From contig NZ_CP142104.1 of NCBI RefSeq assembly GCF_035751725.1, forward strand, positions 248,001 to 312,000: a DNA stretch of 64,000 nt, in the 5' to 3' direction. Under the pieces are notes generated by a model. That model searched no databases. It saw only the letters and a program-made list of their open reading frames with translations, and was not told where the DNA came from. Source of the DNA: Pseudomonas frederiksbergensis (lineage in GTDB: Bacteria; Pseudomonadota; Gammaproteobacteria; Pseudomonadales; Pseudomonadaceae). Positions 8,701 to 15,859 of this stretch are shown here, piece after piece (position 1 is the first letter of the stretch; each line of letters opens with the position of its first letter). The position numbers were made by a program, and so were the translations under genes.

Positions 8701-11487
8701 ACCAACCTGATCACGCTCAATAACACGGGCGTGGTGGATGGCGCGGGCAACACCGGCAGCGGTACCACCGACTCCAACAACTATGCCGTCGACACCCAGC
8801 GTCCGACCGCCACCATCGTGGTCGCCGACACGGCGCTGAGCGTCGGCGAAACCTCGCTGGTGACGATCACCTTCTCCGAGGCGGTCAGTGGCTTTGACAA
8901 TTCGGACCTGAGCATCGCCAACGGTACGCTGAGTGCGGTCAGCAGCAGTGATGGCGGCATCACCTGGACGGCCACCTTCACTCCAGCCCTCGGAGTCAGC
9001 GATACGTCCAACGTCATCGTCTTGAACAACACCGGCGTCAGCGATGCGGCAGGCAACACCGGTACCGGCACCACCAACTCCAACAACTACCAGGTCGACA
9101 CCAACGTGCCGACGGCGACCATCGTGATTGCCGACGCCACCTTGAGCATCGGCGAGACGTCGTTGGTCACTGTGACATTCAACTCGGCGGTCAGCGGCTT
9201 CGACAATGCGGACCTGACCGTCAGCAACGGTACGCTCAGTACCATGAGCAGCACCGACGGCGGCGTCACCTGGACGGCCACGTTCACGCCGAGCGCGAGC
9301 ATTTCCGATACCAGCAACGTGATCACCCTGGACAATACCGGCTTGATCAACGCTGCGGGCAATGCGGGAGTTGGCACTACTGATTCCAACAACTATGTAG
9401 TGGATACGGTGCGTCCAACGGCGACCATCGTAGTGGCCGACACGGCCATCGGCGCGGGTGAGACGTCGCTGGTGACCATCACCTTCAGCGAGGCCGTGAC
9501 CGCGTTCACCAGTGCTGACCTGACGGTTGCCAACGGCGTGATCTCGGGGCTGAGCAGCAGCGACGGCGGTATCACCTGGACCGCGACCTTTACCCCGACC
9601 AACGGGGTCAACGACAGCAGTAACGTGATCTCGCTCAACAGCGGCGGCATCATCGATCTGGCGGGCAATGTCAATGTCGGTACGGCCGACTCCAACAATT
9701 ACGCGCTTGATACCCAGCGTCCAACCGCCACCGTGGTGCTGAGCGATTCATCGTTGAGACCGGGCGAAACCGCCCAGGTGACCATCACCTTCAGCGAGGC
9801 CGTGACCGGCTTCAGCAACGATGACCTGAGTGTTGCCAACGGCACCTTGAGCGCCGTGAGCAGCAGCGACGGCGGCCTGACCTGGACCGCCACGTTCACC
9901 CCGACGCTGGGCGTGAGCGACACCACCAACCTGATCATTCTCGACAACACGGGTGTGAGCGATGCGGCCGGAAACACCGGTACGGGCACCACCGATTCGG
10001 CCAATTACGCGGTCGAGACTCGCGTGCCGACCGCCACTGTCGTCGTCGCCGATACAGCGCTGAGCGTGGGTGAAACGTCGCTGGTGACGATTACCTTCTC
10101 CGAAGCGGTGAGCGGTTTCGACAACAGCGACCTGACCGTCAGCAACGGGACATTGAGCAATGTGTCTTCGACGGACGGCGGCGTCACCTGGACGGCAACG
10201 TTTACCCCGGCAAGCAACGTCACCGACACCAGTAACCTGATCAGCCTGGACACCACTGGCGTATCCAACGTTTCCGGCAACACCGGTGTCGGCGTCGTCG
10301 ACTCCAACAATTATGCGATCGACACCGTGCGTCCGGGTGCCACCATCGTGGTAGGCGACACCACCCTGGGCATCGGCCAGACCACCACGGTGACCATCAG
10401 CTTCACCGAGGCGGTGTCCGGTTTCGACCTGTCGGACCTCAGTGTCGCCAATGGCGTGCTGTCCAACCTTGCCAGCAGCGACGCAGGCCTGACCTGGACC
10501 GCGACCCTGACGCCGACCGCGGGGATCAACGATGCCACCAACCTGATCCTGCTCGACGCCAGCAATGTGCAAGACAGCGCCGGCAACGCTGGCGTGGGCA
10601 TCGCCATCTCCGCCAACTATGCCCTCGACGCCACCCGGCCGACCGCGACCATCGTCGTCGCCAATCCCAACCTGGGCGTGGGCCAGACGACCCTGGTGAC
10701 TTTCACGTTCACCGAGGCGGTGACGGATTTCGACCTGTCGGACCTGAGCGTCACCAACGGCGATTTGAGCAACCTGACCAGCAGCGACGGCGGCAGGACC
10801 TGGACCGCGACCTTCACCCCTGCGGCAAATCTCACCGACCCGAGCAATTTCATTGCCCTGGATAGCAGCAACGTCAGTGACTTGTCGGGCAACGCCGGGT
10901 CAGGCGTGGCGGTGTCCAACAATTACGCGATCGATACCGTGGTGCCCAACGATGTGAAGCCACCACCGGAGTTCCTGACATCGGACCCGGTGACGGTCAT
11001 CCCGCCGTCCGAGGTGCCGCTGCAACCGATCGTTTTCATGCCGCCAACGGGCAATCTGGGCTCGCCCCTTGGCTTCCCGCCGCTGTTCGAGCAGCGTGAT
11101 GTCGGTGGGCTTGACCCCATCGGCAGCATTTTCATCAACCGTGGCGAGTTGGCACCCAGCTATATCGCCCAGGTGTTCAGCAGCGACGCCGCCGGGGACG
11201 GCTCGGGCCAGGGGTTCCTGGGCTTTGGCGGGGGCGACGGCGGTGTGTTCGGCAGCAGCACGATTTCCGGTTTGTTCAACCAGGACGCGGGTTCGGAAGG
11301 CGAATCGCTGGATGCCTTCGACAACCAGTCGATCAAGGGCGGCGAAGCGTCCCAAGGCATGCGCGGGGTATTTGGCGCACCGACCTTGGGCCAGCAACTG
11401 CAGCAACTCAAGGACACAGAACAACGTCAGGTGGATAGCCTGGCAATGGCTTTGAAACAGGCCGGCACCAGCCAAGCGCTGGCTTGA
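5785..11487 (+). CDS. Giant LEPR-motif / DUF4347 / Ig-like repeat (Big_12) secreted protein
   Basis: 1900 residues from ATG 5785; an in-frame GTG at 5776 is the alternative. Order of parts: a short basic N-terminus with the conserved LEPRMLFDGA motif at residues 25-34; an Ala/Thr-rich linker; DUF4347 at about 83-243; a beta-helix-like region starting GSLRAAL at about 245 with very Gly-rich stretches to about 590; 11 tandem Ig-like repeats of about 102 residues (599-1719); and a 180-residue Pro/Gly-containing C-terminus. DUF4347 contains a hydrophobic strand ending in HG (His138) and another ending in GC (Cys181), the spacing of clan-CD cysteine peptidases. No classical signal peptide and no RTX nonapeptides are seen, so export probably uses an HlyD/TolC-type route. 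The next gene encodes such an outer-membrane protein. It is likely a cell-surface or matrix protein. Confidence 0.88.
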   Translation: MWWSKRKSRVTEGAQALASPMIMSLEPRMLFDGAVAATVADAAQSDAQPTAEAAKTPTADQPADTHAPQGQADATEAAVPGKSVVFVDSRVKDAGSLLQGVAPGTEVVQLDATKDGLQQIADYLDSHQGVSSVQIIAHGNAGDLWLGNSYLSADNVQARSEVLAQIGQDMNAGGDILIYGCYTAEGDRGLSLVNSLAQLTGRDVAASDDRTGLGGDWDLEIATGTIESANVLSANAMSEYQWGLATWTATNNLNSGIGSLRAALSSAQNGDIVTFNSTMTVSLTQVLVVDKNITIDGDLNNDNVADVTLDGQYRTQIMQVTSGTTATLDGLVITRGMVAGNGGNGGDDALVSQGGGIYNAGTLTLRNVTVTANAASGGGGGGGVTPQYAGGGGGGGGAITGGTGGKGGDTLNSTGSNGTAGQGGAGGGFFNIGGRGGSTTGGAGGAAYPGYSTGSAGGTASSGGLSIGGGGGGDGYNDIGGAGGGAVGGIYNDTGATLRIIGNSVISNNVGAGGGGGGGGAGGSYYQAGGAGGVGVGAIWNKGSILITAANFAALAGNVGGSGVGGTSAGSAGVSPASVANVYGDGGTINTNYVPDETPPTATVVVANTNLNSGGTSTVTITFSEAVTGLTAADLTVQNGSVGTLTSGDGGITWTGTLTAASNIADTTNIITLNNTGVADLAGNAGVGTTDSNNYAVDTQRPTATIVVADNALNIGETSLVTITFSEAVTGFTLADLTVANGSLSGLSSSDGGITWTATLTPSASVSDATNLIILANTGVADAAGNNGSGTTSSNNYAVDTQRPTASIVVADTSLSVGETSLVTITFNEAVTGFTAADLTVANGTVTGLSSGDGGITWTGTLTPSASTSDASNLITLDNTGVSDAAGNAGSGTTDSNNYAIDTARPTAIVVVADPTVGAGETSVVTITFSEAVTGFTLADMTVANGSLSGLSTSDNITYTATFTPSAGVSDATNLITLNNTGVVDGAGNTGSGTTDSNNYAVDTQRPTATIVVADTALSVGETSLVTITFSEAVSGFDNSDLSIANGTLSAVSSSDGGITWTATFTPALGVSDTSNVIVLNNTGVSDAAGNTGTGTTNSNNYQVDTNVPTATIVIADATLSIGETSLVTVTFNSAVSGFDNADLTVSNGTLSTMSSTDGGVTWTATFTPSASISDTSNVITLDNTGLINAAGNAGVGTTDSNNYVVDTVRPTATIVVADTAIGAGETSLVTITFSEAVTAFTSADLTVANGVISGLSSSDGGITWTATFTPTNGVNDSSNVISLNSGGIIDLAGNVNVGTADSNNYALDTQRPTATVVLSDSSLRPGETAQVTITFSEAVTGFSNDDLSVANGTLSAVSSSDGGLTWTATFTPTLGVSDTTNLIILDNTGVSDAAGNTGTGTTDSANYAVETRVPTATVVVADTALSVGETSLVTITFSEAVSGFDNSDLTVSNGTLSNVSSTDGGVTWTATFTPASNVTDTSNLISLDTTGVSNVSGNTGVGVVDSNNYAIDTVRPGATIVVGDTTLGIGQTTTVTISFTEAVSGFDLSDLSVANGVLSNLASSDAGLTWTATLTPTAGINDATNLILLDASNVQDSAGNAGVGIAISANYALDATRPTATIVVANPNLGVGQTTLVTFTFTEAVTDFDLSDLSVTNGDLSNLTSSDGGRTWTATFTPAANLTDPSNFIALDSSNVSDLSGNAGSGVAVSNNYAIDTVVPNDVKPPPEFLTSDPVTVIPPSEVPLQPIVFMPPTGNLGSPLGFPPLFEQRDVGGLDPIGSIFINRGELAPSYIAQVFSSDAAGDGSGQGFLGFGGGDGGVFGSSTISGLFNQDAGSEGESLDAFDNQSIKGGEASQGMRGVFGAPTLGQQLQQLKDTEQRQVDSLAMALKQAGTSQALA
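7579..10941 (+). repeat. Eleven tandem 306-bp repeats encoding Ig-like (Big_12) domains
   Basis: Units begin at 7579, 7885, 8191, 8497, 8800, 9106, 9412, 9718, 10024, 10330 and 10636. Each opens with a (R/V)PTATIVVAD-like strand, continues with VTITFSEAVTGF and ITWTATFTP, and ends in a SNNYAVDT-like linker. All are 306 bp except the fourth, which is 303 bp (one codon lost at STSDNITYT). The periodicity also produces a ladder of false 101-codon frames on the other strand. Confidence 0.95.
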
Positions 11488-11527
11488 GAATTCCATAAAA
11501 AATACGGCAGCCAGGGGCAATCCAGGG

Positions 11528-13039
11528 ATGAATAGAAGTCAGAAGTTATTCAGTATGAGTTTGCTGGCGTTGGTGGTCAGTGGTTGTGCGGTCACCAGCG
11601 AGCCGATCGATCGAAGCACCAGCGAGCATCGAGCCAAGACCGACCTGCAAAACATGTACAAGGACCAGGAGCCCCTCAGCGGTCCGCTGACGTTGCACCA
11701 GGCCATGGCCCGGGCGGTGAAGTACAACCTCGAAGGCCGCCTGAAAATCATGGAGGAGGCCTTGGCCAAGCGTCAGCTGGACCTGGCCAGCTTCGACATG
11801 CTGCCGCGCATGGCCCTCGATGCCGGTTACGTGGGGCGCAACAACGTCAGCGCCTCCAGCAGCCAGAGCGTGGAGACTGGTACCCAGTCCCTGGAACCGT
11901 CGACATCCCAGGACCGCGACCGTGAAGTGGCGGACCTGACCATGGTCTGGAACGTGCTCGATTTCGGGGTCAGCTACATCAGCGCCAAGCAGGCCGGCGA
12001 CCAGCGGCTGATCGTGCAAGAGCGTCGGCGCAAGGTGATCAACACGATCGTCCAGGACGTCCGTTCAGCGTACTGGCGAGCCATGGCCGCCGAGCGTTTG
12101 CTCAAGCAGATCGACAGCCTCATGGCTCGGGTCGAGGCTGCACGCGGAAATAGCCAGAGCATGAGCGAGCAGCGCATCGGTGATGCGGTGCAGGCCTTGG
12201 GTTACCAGCGTTCGCTGATCCAGGCCACCCGCCAGTTGGAAGAGCAGCGCCGGGCGTTGTCCTTGGCCAAGACCGAACTGGCGACCCTGATCAACCTGCC
12301 CCTGGGCACCGAGCTGACCCTGGCGACCCAGGATGAATATGCCATCCCGGAGCTCAAGGTCGACCTGGCTCGCCTTGAACAGGAAGCCCTGGCCAGCCGG
12401 CCGGAACTGCGCGAACAGGATTACCAGACCCGCATCACCGCCGCCGAAACCCGCAAGGCCATGTTGCGCCTGTTGCCGGGGCTGGAGTTCTCCGCTGGCG
12501 GGCACTATGACAGCAACTCGTTCCTGGTGGAGCAGGGCTGGGCCGACTATGGCGTCAAAGTCACCTGGAACCTGTTCAATGTCATCTCCGCCCCGGCGGC
12601 CATCGACGTGGCCAAGGCCGGTGAAGAAGTCGCGGCGGCGCGGCGTCAGGCGATGTCGATCGCCGTGCTGGCGCAGCTGTACGTCGCCAATGCCAACTAC
12701 CGCGAAGCCTTGCGCCAGTTCAAGACCAGCCAGGAACTGTCGGATATCGACGGGCAAATCGTCGGTCAACTGCGCAGTCGTCATCAGGCTGCAGGCATCG
12801 GCGAACTGGACCTGATCCAGGGCGAGCTGAACACCCTGCAGGCGGACCTGCGACGGGACCTCGCCTACGCTGACCTGCGCAACGCCTACGGGCAGATCTT
12901 CGCCAGCGCCGGCCTCGACCCGTTGCCGAACGAAGTGCAATCGACCCAGGTGCAGTCGATTGCCACGGCGTTGGCGAACCGCGAGGCGGCCTGGGCCCAG
13001 GGTGACATCACGGTGCCGAAGCCGCCGGTGGCACAATAA
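11528..13039 (+). CDS. TolC-family outer-membrane efflux lipoprotein
   Basis: 503 residues. An N-terminal lipobox ending at Cys20 (LVVSGC) predicts lipidation. The rest follows the TolC/OEP pattern of two structural repeats with long amphipathic helices (for example ATRQLEEQRRALSLAKTELATLINLP and AAETRKAMLRLLPGLEFSAG), beta-strand insertions, and a second half with WNLFNVISAPAAIDVAKA. It should form the outer-membrane duct of a type I-like exporter. It starts 40 bp after the giant repeat protein, its obvious substrate. The partner adaptor is probably the truncated HlyD-like gene at the left edge. No ABC ATPase is in the window. Confidence 0.88.
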   Translation: MNRSQKLFSMSLLALVVSGCAVTSEPIDRSTSEHRAKTDLQNMYKDQEPLSGPLTLHQAMARAVKYNLEGRLKIMEEALAKRQLDLASFDMLPRMALDAGYVGRNNVSASSSQSVETGTQSLEPSTSQDRDREVADLTMVWNVLDFGVSYISAKQAGDQRLIVQERRRKVINTIVQDVRSAYWRAMAAERLLKQIDSLMARVEAARGNSQSMSEQRIGDAVQALGYQRSLIQATRQLEEQRRALSLAKTELATLINLPLGTELTLATQDEYAIPELKVDLARLEQEALASRPELREQDYQTRITAAETRKAMLRLLPGLEFSAGGHYDSNSFLVEQGWADYGVKVTWNLFNVISAPAAIDVAKAGEEVAAARRQAMSIAVLAQLYVANANYREALRQFKTSQELSDIDGQIVGQLRSRHQAAGIGELDLIQGELNTLQADLRRDLAYADLRNAYGQIFASAGLDPLPNEVQSTQVQSIATALANREAAWAQGDITVPKPPVAQ

Positions 13040-13052
13040 CGGAGCGCCGGGG

Positions 13053-13838
13053 ATGGCGCTTGCGGCGTTTTCCCGGCTGCCCGTCACGGTCAACCTACCG
13101 TTGCTGTTGCAGGCGCTGGCAGCCGTCGAAGAAGATCGTTGGCAAGGGCACTTCAACACGGCCTATCACAGCGGTGACTGGAGTGGCGTGGCGCTGATTT
13201 CGGCGGCCGATGCCCTGACCGAACTGTCGCCCGGGCGCGGCCAGCCCCAGCACCGCGCGCCCTGGTCAGAGGATGGTCGCTGGCAGGATGCGTTGGGTGA
13301 TTGGCCCTTGGATATCGTCTCGGCCCGTCTGCTGCGGTTGGGGCCCGGTGGTCGCATCCATGAGCATCGCGACTATGACCTCGGCGGTCCGGACGCCGAC
13401 GTGCGCCTGCACGTGCCGCTGCTCAGCTCGCCTGGCGTGGAGTTTTGGCTGGATGGGCAAATCATTCCGATGCGGGTGGGGGAATGCTGGTTTCTCGACT
13501 TGGCGCGTCCCCACCGCGTCGCTAACCATGGCGACCAGGCGCGGGTTCATCTGGTGCTCGATTGTCGTCCCGAGCCGTGGTTGGCCCAGCAGATTGCCGA
13601 TGGGCTGCGTTCCACACCCGAAGCGGTCGTCGGGCAAAGCGATCTGGCCCGTTTTCAACAGCGTGTGGAAGCCGATCACCACCTTGCCCAGGCGCTGCAA
13701 GGGCTGCACGACCTGGACGTTTTCATTGAAACCGCGCTGGAGCTGGGTGCGGCACAAGGGCTCCATTTCACCCGGGAAGAGTTGCGCGCCGCCATGCGCC
13801 ACGGTCGCCGACAATGGAGTGAGCAGTGGAAAGCCTGA
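13053..13838 (+). CDS. Aspartyl/asparaginyl beta-hydroxylase-like Fe(II)/2-oxoglutarate dioxygenase
   Basis: 261 residues from ATG 13053, with GGAG 8 nt upstream. The double-stranded beta-helix motifs are clear. Iron ligands are His105-x-Asp107 (HEHRDYD) and His154 (ARPHRVANHG); Arg164 in RVHLVLD is the expected 2-oxoglutarate anchor. Members hydroxylate Asp/Asn or Pro side chains of proteins or amino acids. It lies between the TolC gene and a sulfotransferase with a 13-bp overlap, so they are translated as a unit. A reasonable target is the Asn/Asp-rich Ig-like repeats of the giant protein, with hydroxyl groups then available for sulfation. The target is inference. Confidence 0.8.
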   Translation: MALAAFSRLPVTVNLPLLLQALAAVEEDRWQGHFNTAYHSGDWSGVALISAADALTELSPGRGQPQHRAPWSEDGRWQDALGDWPLDIVSARLLRLGPGGRIHEHRDYDLGGPDADVRLHVPLLSSPGVEFWLDGQIIPMRVGECWFLDLARPHRVANHGDQARVHLVLDCRPEPWLAQQIADGLRSTPEAVVGQSDLARFQQRVEADHHLAQALQGLHDLDVFIETALELGAAQGLHFTREELRAAMRHGRRQWSEQWKA

Positions 13839-14806
13839 ATCTGCACGGCTGGTTGCCGATCCGCGTATGGCAGCAGGTGGGCGAGTGGCGTGTCGATTGG
13901 TGCTGGTTCGGCGATCGGCAACTGTCGCAGCCATTCTTCGGCGATGCCGTGGAAGAAGCGCTGCGCCTGCCCTTCAACCTGGTGTTCCGCCGCCAGACGC
14001 CCTTGAGTGCCTTGGGCCAATGGCAGCAATGTAGCCCGGGCCTGACGCCTAGCGCCTTCATCTTCCACGCCTCACGATGTGGCTCGACACTGATCAGCCA
14101 AATGCTTGCCCAATTGGACGACCACATCGTCATTTCCGAGCCGCCACCCCTGGATACGCTGCTGCGCAGTGACTTGCCGCCCGCCGAACGGCACGCGGCG
14201 CTCAAGGGGCTGATGTCGGCCTATGGGCAGCGCCGTCGAGGCGAGGAGCGACGCCTGGTGATCAAGCTCGACGCGTGGAACATCGGTGAATTGGCGCTGC
14301 TGCGTGAGTGCTTTCCCGATACGCCTTGGCTGTTCGTATACCGCGACCCCCTGGAAATTGCCGTTTCACATCTGCGCCGCCCTGGCATGCACATGGTGCC
14401 GGGGTTGATCGGGGCCAGTGTGCTCGACGACGCATTGCCATTTAGCGGCCGCGAAGACTTCGTTGCGCGACGGCTGGGACGACTGTTGCAGGCGGGCTTG
14501 GAACACTGCCGGGCCGGGGGCGGAGTGGCGGTCAACTACAGCGAGCTTCCCGAGGCGATGGCGGGTAGGTTGGCGGCATTTTTCCAGTTGGACCCAGCAC
14601 AGCGCAGGCACGCATTTGCCGCAGTGGGCCGGCATGCCAAGCAGCCGGCGCAGGCGTTTGCCGGTGATAGCGAAGACAAGCGTCGAGAGGCTTCGCCATT
14701 GTTGTTTGAGCGGGTCAGGTATTGGGCGCAAACGCCTTACCAATCATTGGAGTGGCTGCGCAGTCATTCTTGTGGCGAGGGTCGTGCTTGCTCATTGAAA
14801 GGCTAG
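13826..14806 (+). CDS. Sulfotransferase family protein (second of two)
   Basis: 326 residues. A P-loop-like PAPS-binding segment lies at residues 78-92 (FIFHASRCGSTLISQ). A 3'-phosphate element follows in LFVYRDPLEIAVSHLRRPG. It is distantly related to the first sulfotransferase of the locus and carries an extra 75-residue N-terminal region. Its start overlaps the hydroxylase gene by 13 bp, implying coupled translation and a joint role. The acceptor is unknown; the exported giant protein or a surface glycan is plausible. It is the last gene of this unit, with an unrelated DUF2789 gene 45 bp downstream. Confidence 0.82.
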   Translation: MESLNLHGWLPIRVWQQVGEWRVDWCWFGDRQLSQPFFGDAVEEALRLPFNLVFRRQTPLSALGQWQQCSPGLTPSAFIFHASRCGSTLISQMLAQLDDHIVISEPPPLDTLLRSDLPPAERHAALKGLMSAYGQRRRGEERRLVIKLDAWNIGELALLRECFPDTPWLFVYRDPLEIAVSHLRRPGMHMVPGLIGASVLDDALPFSGREDFVARRLGRLLQAGLEHCRAGGGVAVNYSELPEAMAGRLAAFFQLDPAQRRHAFAAVGRHAKQPAQAFAGDSEDKRREASPLLFERVRYWAQTPYQSLEWLRSHSCGEGRACSLKG

Positions 14807-14851
14807 ACTGCAAATAACGCCCTGCCACCTCTTCATCTCCAGGAGCCACAC

Positions 14852-15112
14852 ATGGAACCCCCAGTCCATAAGCTTCCCGCGTTATTCAAACAACTCGGCC
14901 TGCCCGACGACGCCCTCAGCATCGACCAGTTCATCGCCAGCCACTCGCCGCTCAAGCCTGGGCTGCATCTGGCCGACGCGTTCTTCTGGAGCGAGGGCCA
15001 ACGGCAATTGTTGCGCGATGAAATTCTCGAAGATGCCGACTGGGCGGTGGTGGTGGATCAGCTGGATGTGTTGTTGCGCAAGGGCCGCAGCGAGTGGCCG
15101 GGATGTGGGTGA
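14852..15112 (+). CDS. DUF2789 family protein
   Basis: 86 residues, starting MEPPVHKLPALFKQLGLPDD and containing IASHSPLKPGLHLADAFFWSEGQRQLLRDEI, the signature of the DUF2789 family found in Pseudomonas and relatives. It is small, acidic and soluble, and of unknown function. CAGGAG lies 8 nt before the start. It is separated from the next gene by an AT-rich promoter region, so it is probably the end of a transcript or monocistronic. Confidence 0.85.
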   Translation: MEPPVHKLPALFKQLGLPDDALSIDQFIASHSPLKPGLHLADAFFWSEGQRQLLRDEILEDADWAVVVDQLDVLLRKGRSEWPGCG

Positions 15113-15131
15113 CTTCCACAGAGAGATTCCT

Positions 15132-15173
15132 TTATTCGTTTTAAGCATTAACAAATAGCTTCTTATTCCTTAA
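15132..15173 (+). promoter_or_regulatory. AT-rich promoter region with paired TTATTC boxes
   Basis: Two direct TTATTC(G/C)TT boxes start at 15132 and 15163, 31 bp apart (three helical turns), upstream of the RBBP9-like hydrolase. A similar TATTCC box lies upstream of the sulfur operon at 53.5 kb. They may be sites for a sulfur-limitation regulator such as CysB; inferred. Confidence 0.35.
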
Positions 15174-15230
15174 ATAATATAACGCTCCTCCTTATACTCG
15201 TCCCGGAACAGACACGCAGGAGAGCACCCC

Positions 15231-15812
15231 ATGCGCAACGAATCGATTCGCTACCTGATCGTGCCGGGCTGGCAAGGATCGCCGCAAAATCATTGGCAAA
15301 CCCACTGGCAGGCGAGCTTGCCCAATAGCGCCCGGGTCGAACAAGCGGACTGGCTGACCCCGCGCCGCGAAGATTGGGTCGCCGCGCTGGCCGAAGCGAT
15401 TGCCGCCGACAGCACACCGGTCATTCTCATCGCCCACAGCCTGGGGTGCATCACGGTTGCCCATTGGGCCGCTACCGCGCCGGTGCAGCTCCTGCGACAG
15501 GTGCGCGGCGCGTTGCTGGTGGCGCCGGCTGACGTGGAGCGGCCTGCCTGCGCTCCGGCGCTGCGCAACTTCGCGCCGATTCCCACGGACCTGCTGCCAT
15601 TCCCCAGCCAAGTGGTCAGCTCCGACAACGATGCGGCCGTCAGTGCCCCGCGTGCGCTGGAACTGGCACGCAACTGGGGAGCCGAGGCGGGAATCCTGGC
15701 AGGCGCGGGACATATCAACGTGAAGTCCGGGCACCAGCGATGGGAACAGGGTTTCGCTTATCTCTATCGCCTGCAAAACCGCATGGAGCATCACGCCCTG
15801 CGTCGCGCCTGA
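15231..15812 (+). CDS. RBBP9/YdeN-family alpha/beta hydrolase
   Basis: 193 residues, soluble. The family signature VPGWQGSPQNHWQTHW is near the N-terminus. The nucleophile elbow AHSLG places Ser70. The likely acid is Asp132 or Asp134 (SSDND) and the base is His161 (GAGHIN). Substrates of bacterial RBBP9-like serine hydrolases are mostly undefined. It lies 47 bp before a sigma-54 activator-like gene and near metQ, a grouping typical of Pseudomonas sulfur-acquisition loci. GGAGAG precedes the start. The AT-rich region upstream carries candidate operator boxes. Confidence 0.85.
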   Translation: MRNESIRYLIVPGWQGSPQNHWQTHWQASLPNSARVEQADWLTPRREDWVAALAEAIAADSTPVILIAHSLGCITVAHWAATAPVQLLRQVRGALLVAPADVERPACAPALRNFAPIPTDLLPFPSQVVSSDNDAAVSAPRALELARNWGAEAGILAGAGHINVKSGHQRWEQGFAYLYRLQNRMEHHALRRA

Positions 15813-15859
15813 ATTTTTAGCGCCCTCCGTCTCCCGGCGGTTTGGGGCGGGAGCCTGTC

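Noticed and set aside
7560..11138. Ladder of eleven 101-codon open frames on the minus strand
   Set aside because: They repeat every 306 bp and mirror the Ig-repeat coding strand; they are an effect of repeat periodicity and codon bias, with no ribosome sites or domains.
10900..11487. RTX calcium-binding repeats at the end of the giant protein
   Set aside because: GGxGxDxxx nonapeptides were looked for and not found; the glycine-rich runs near 7 kb lack the Asp pattern.
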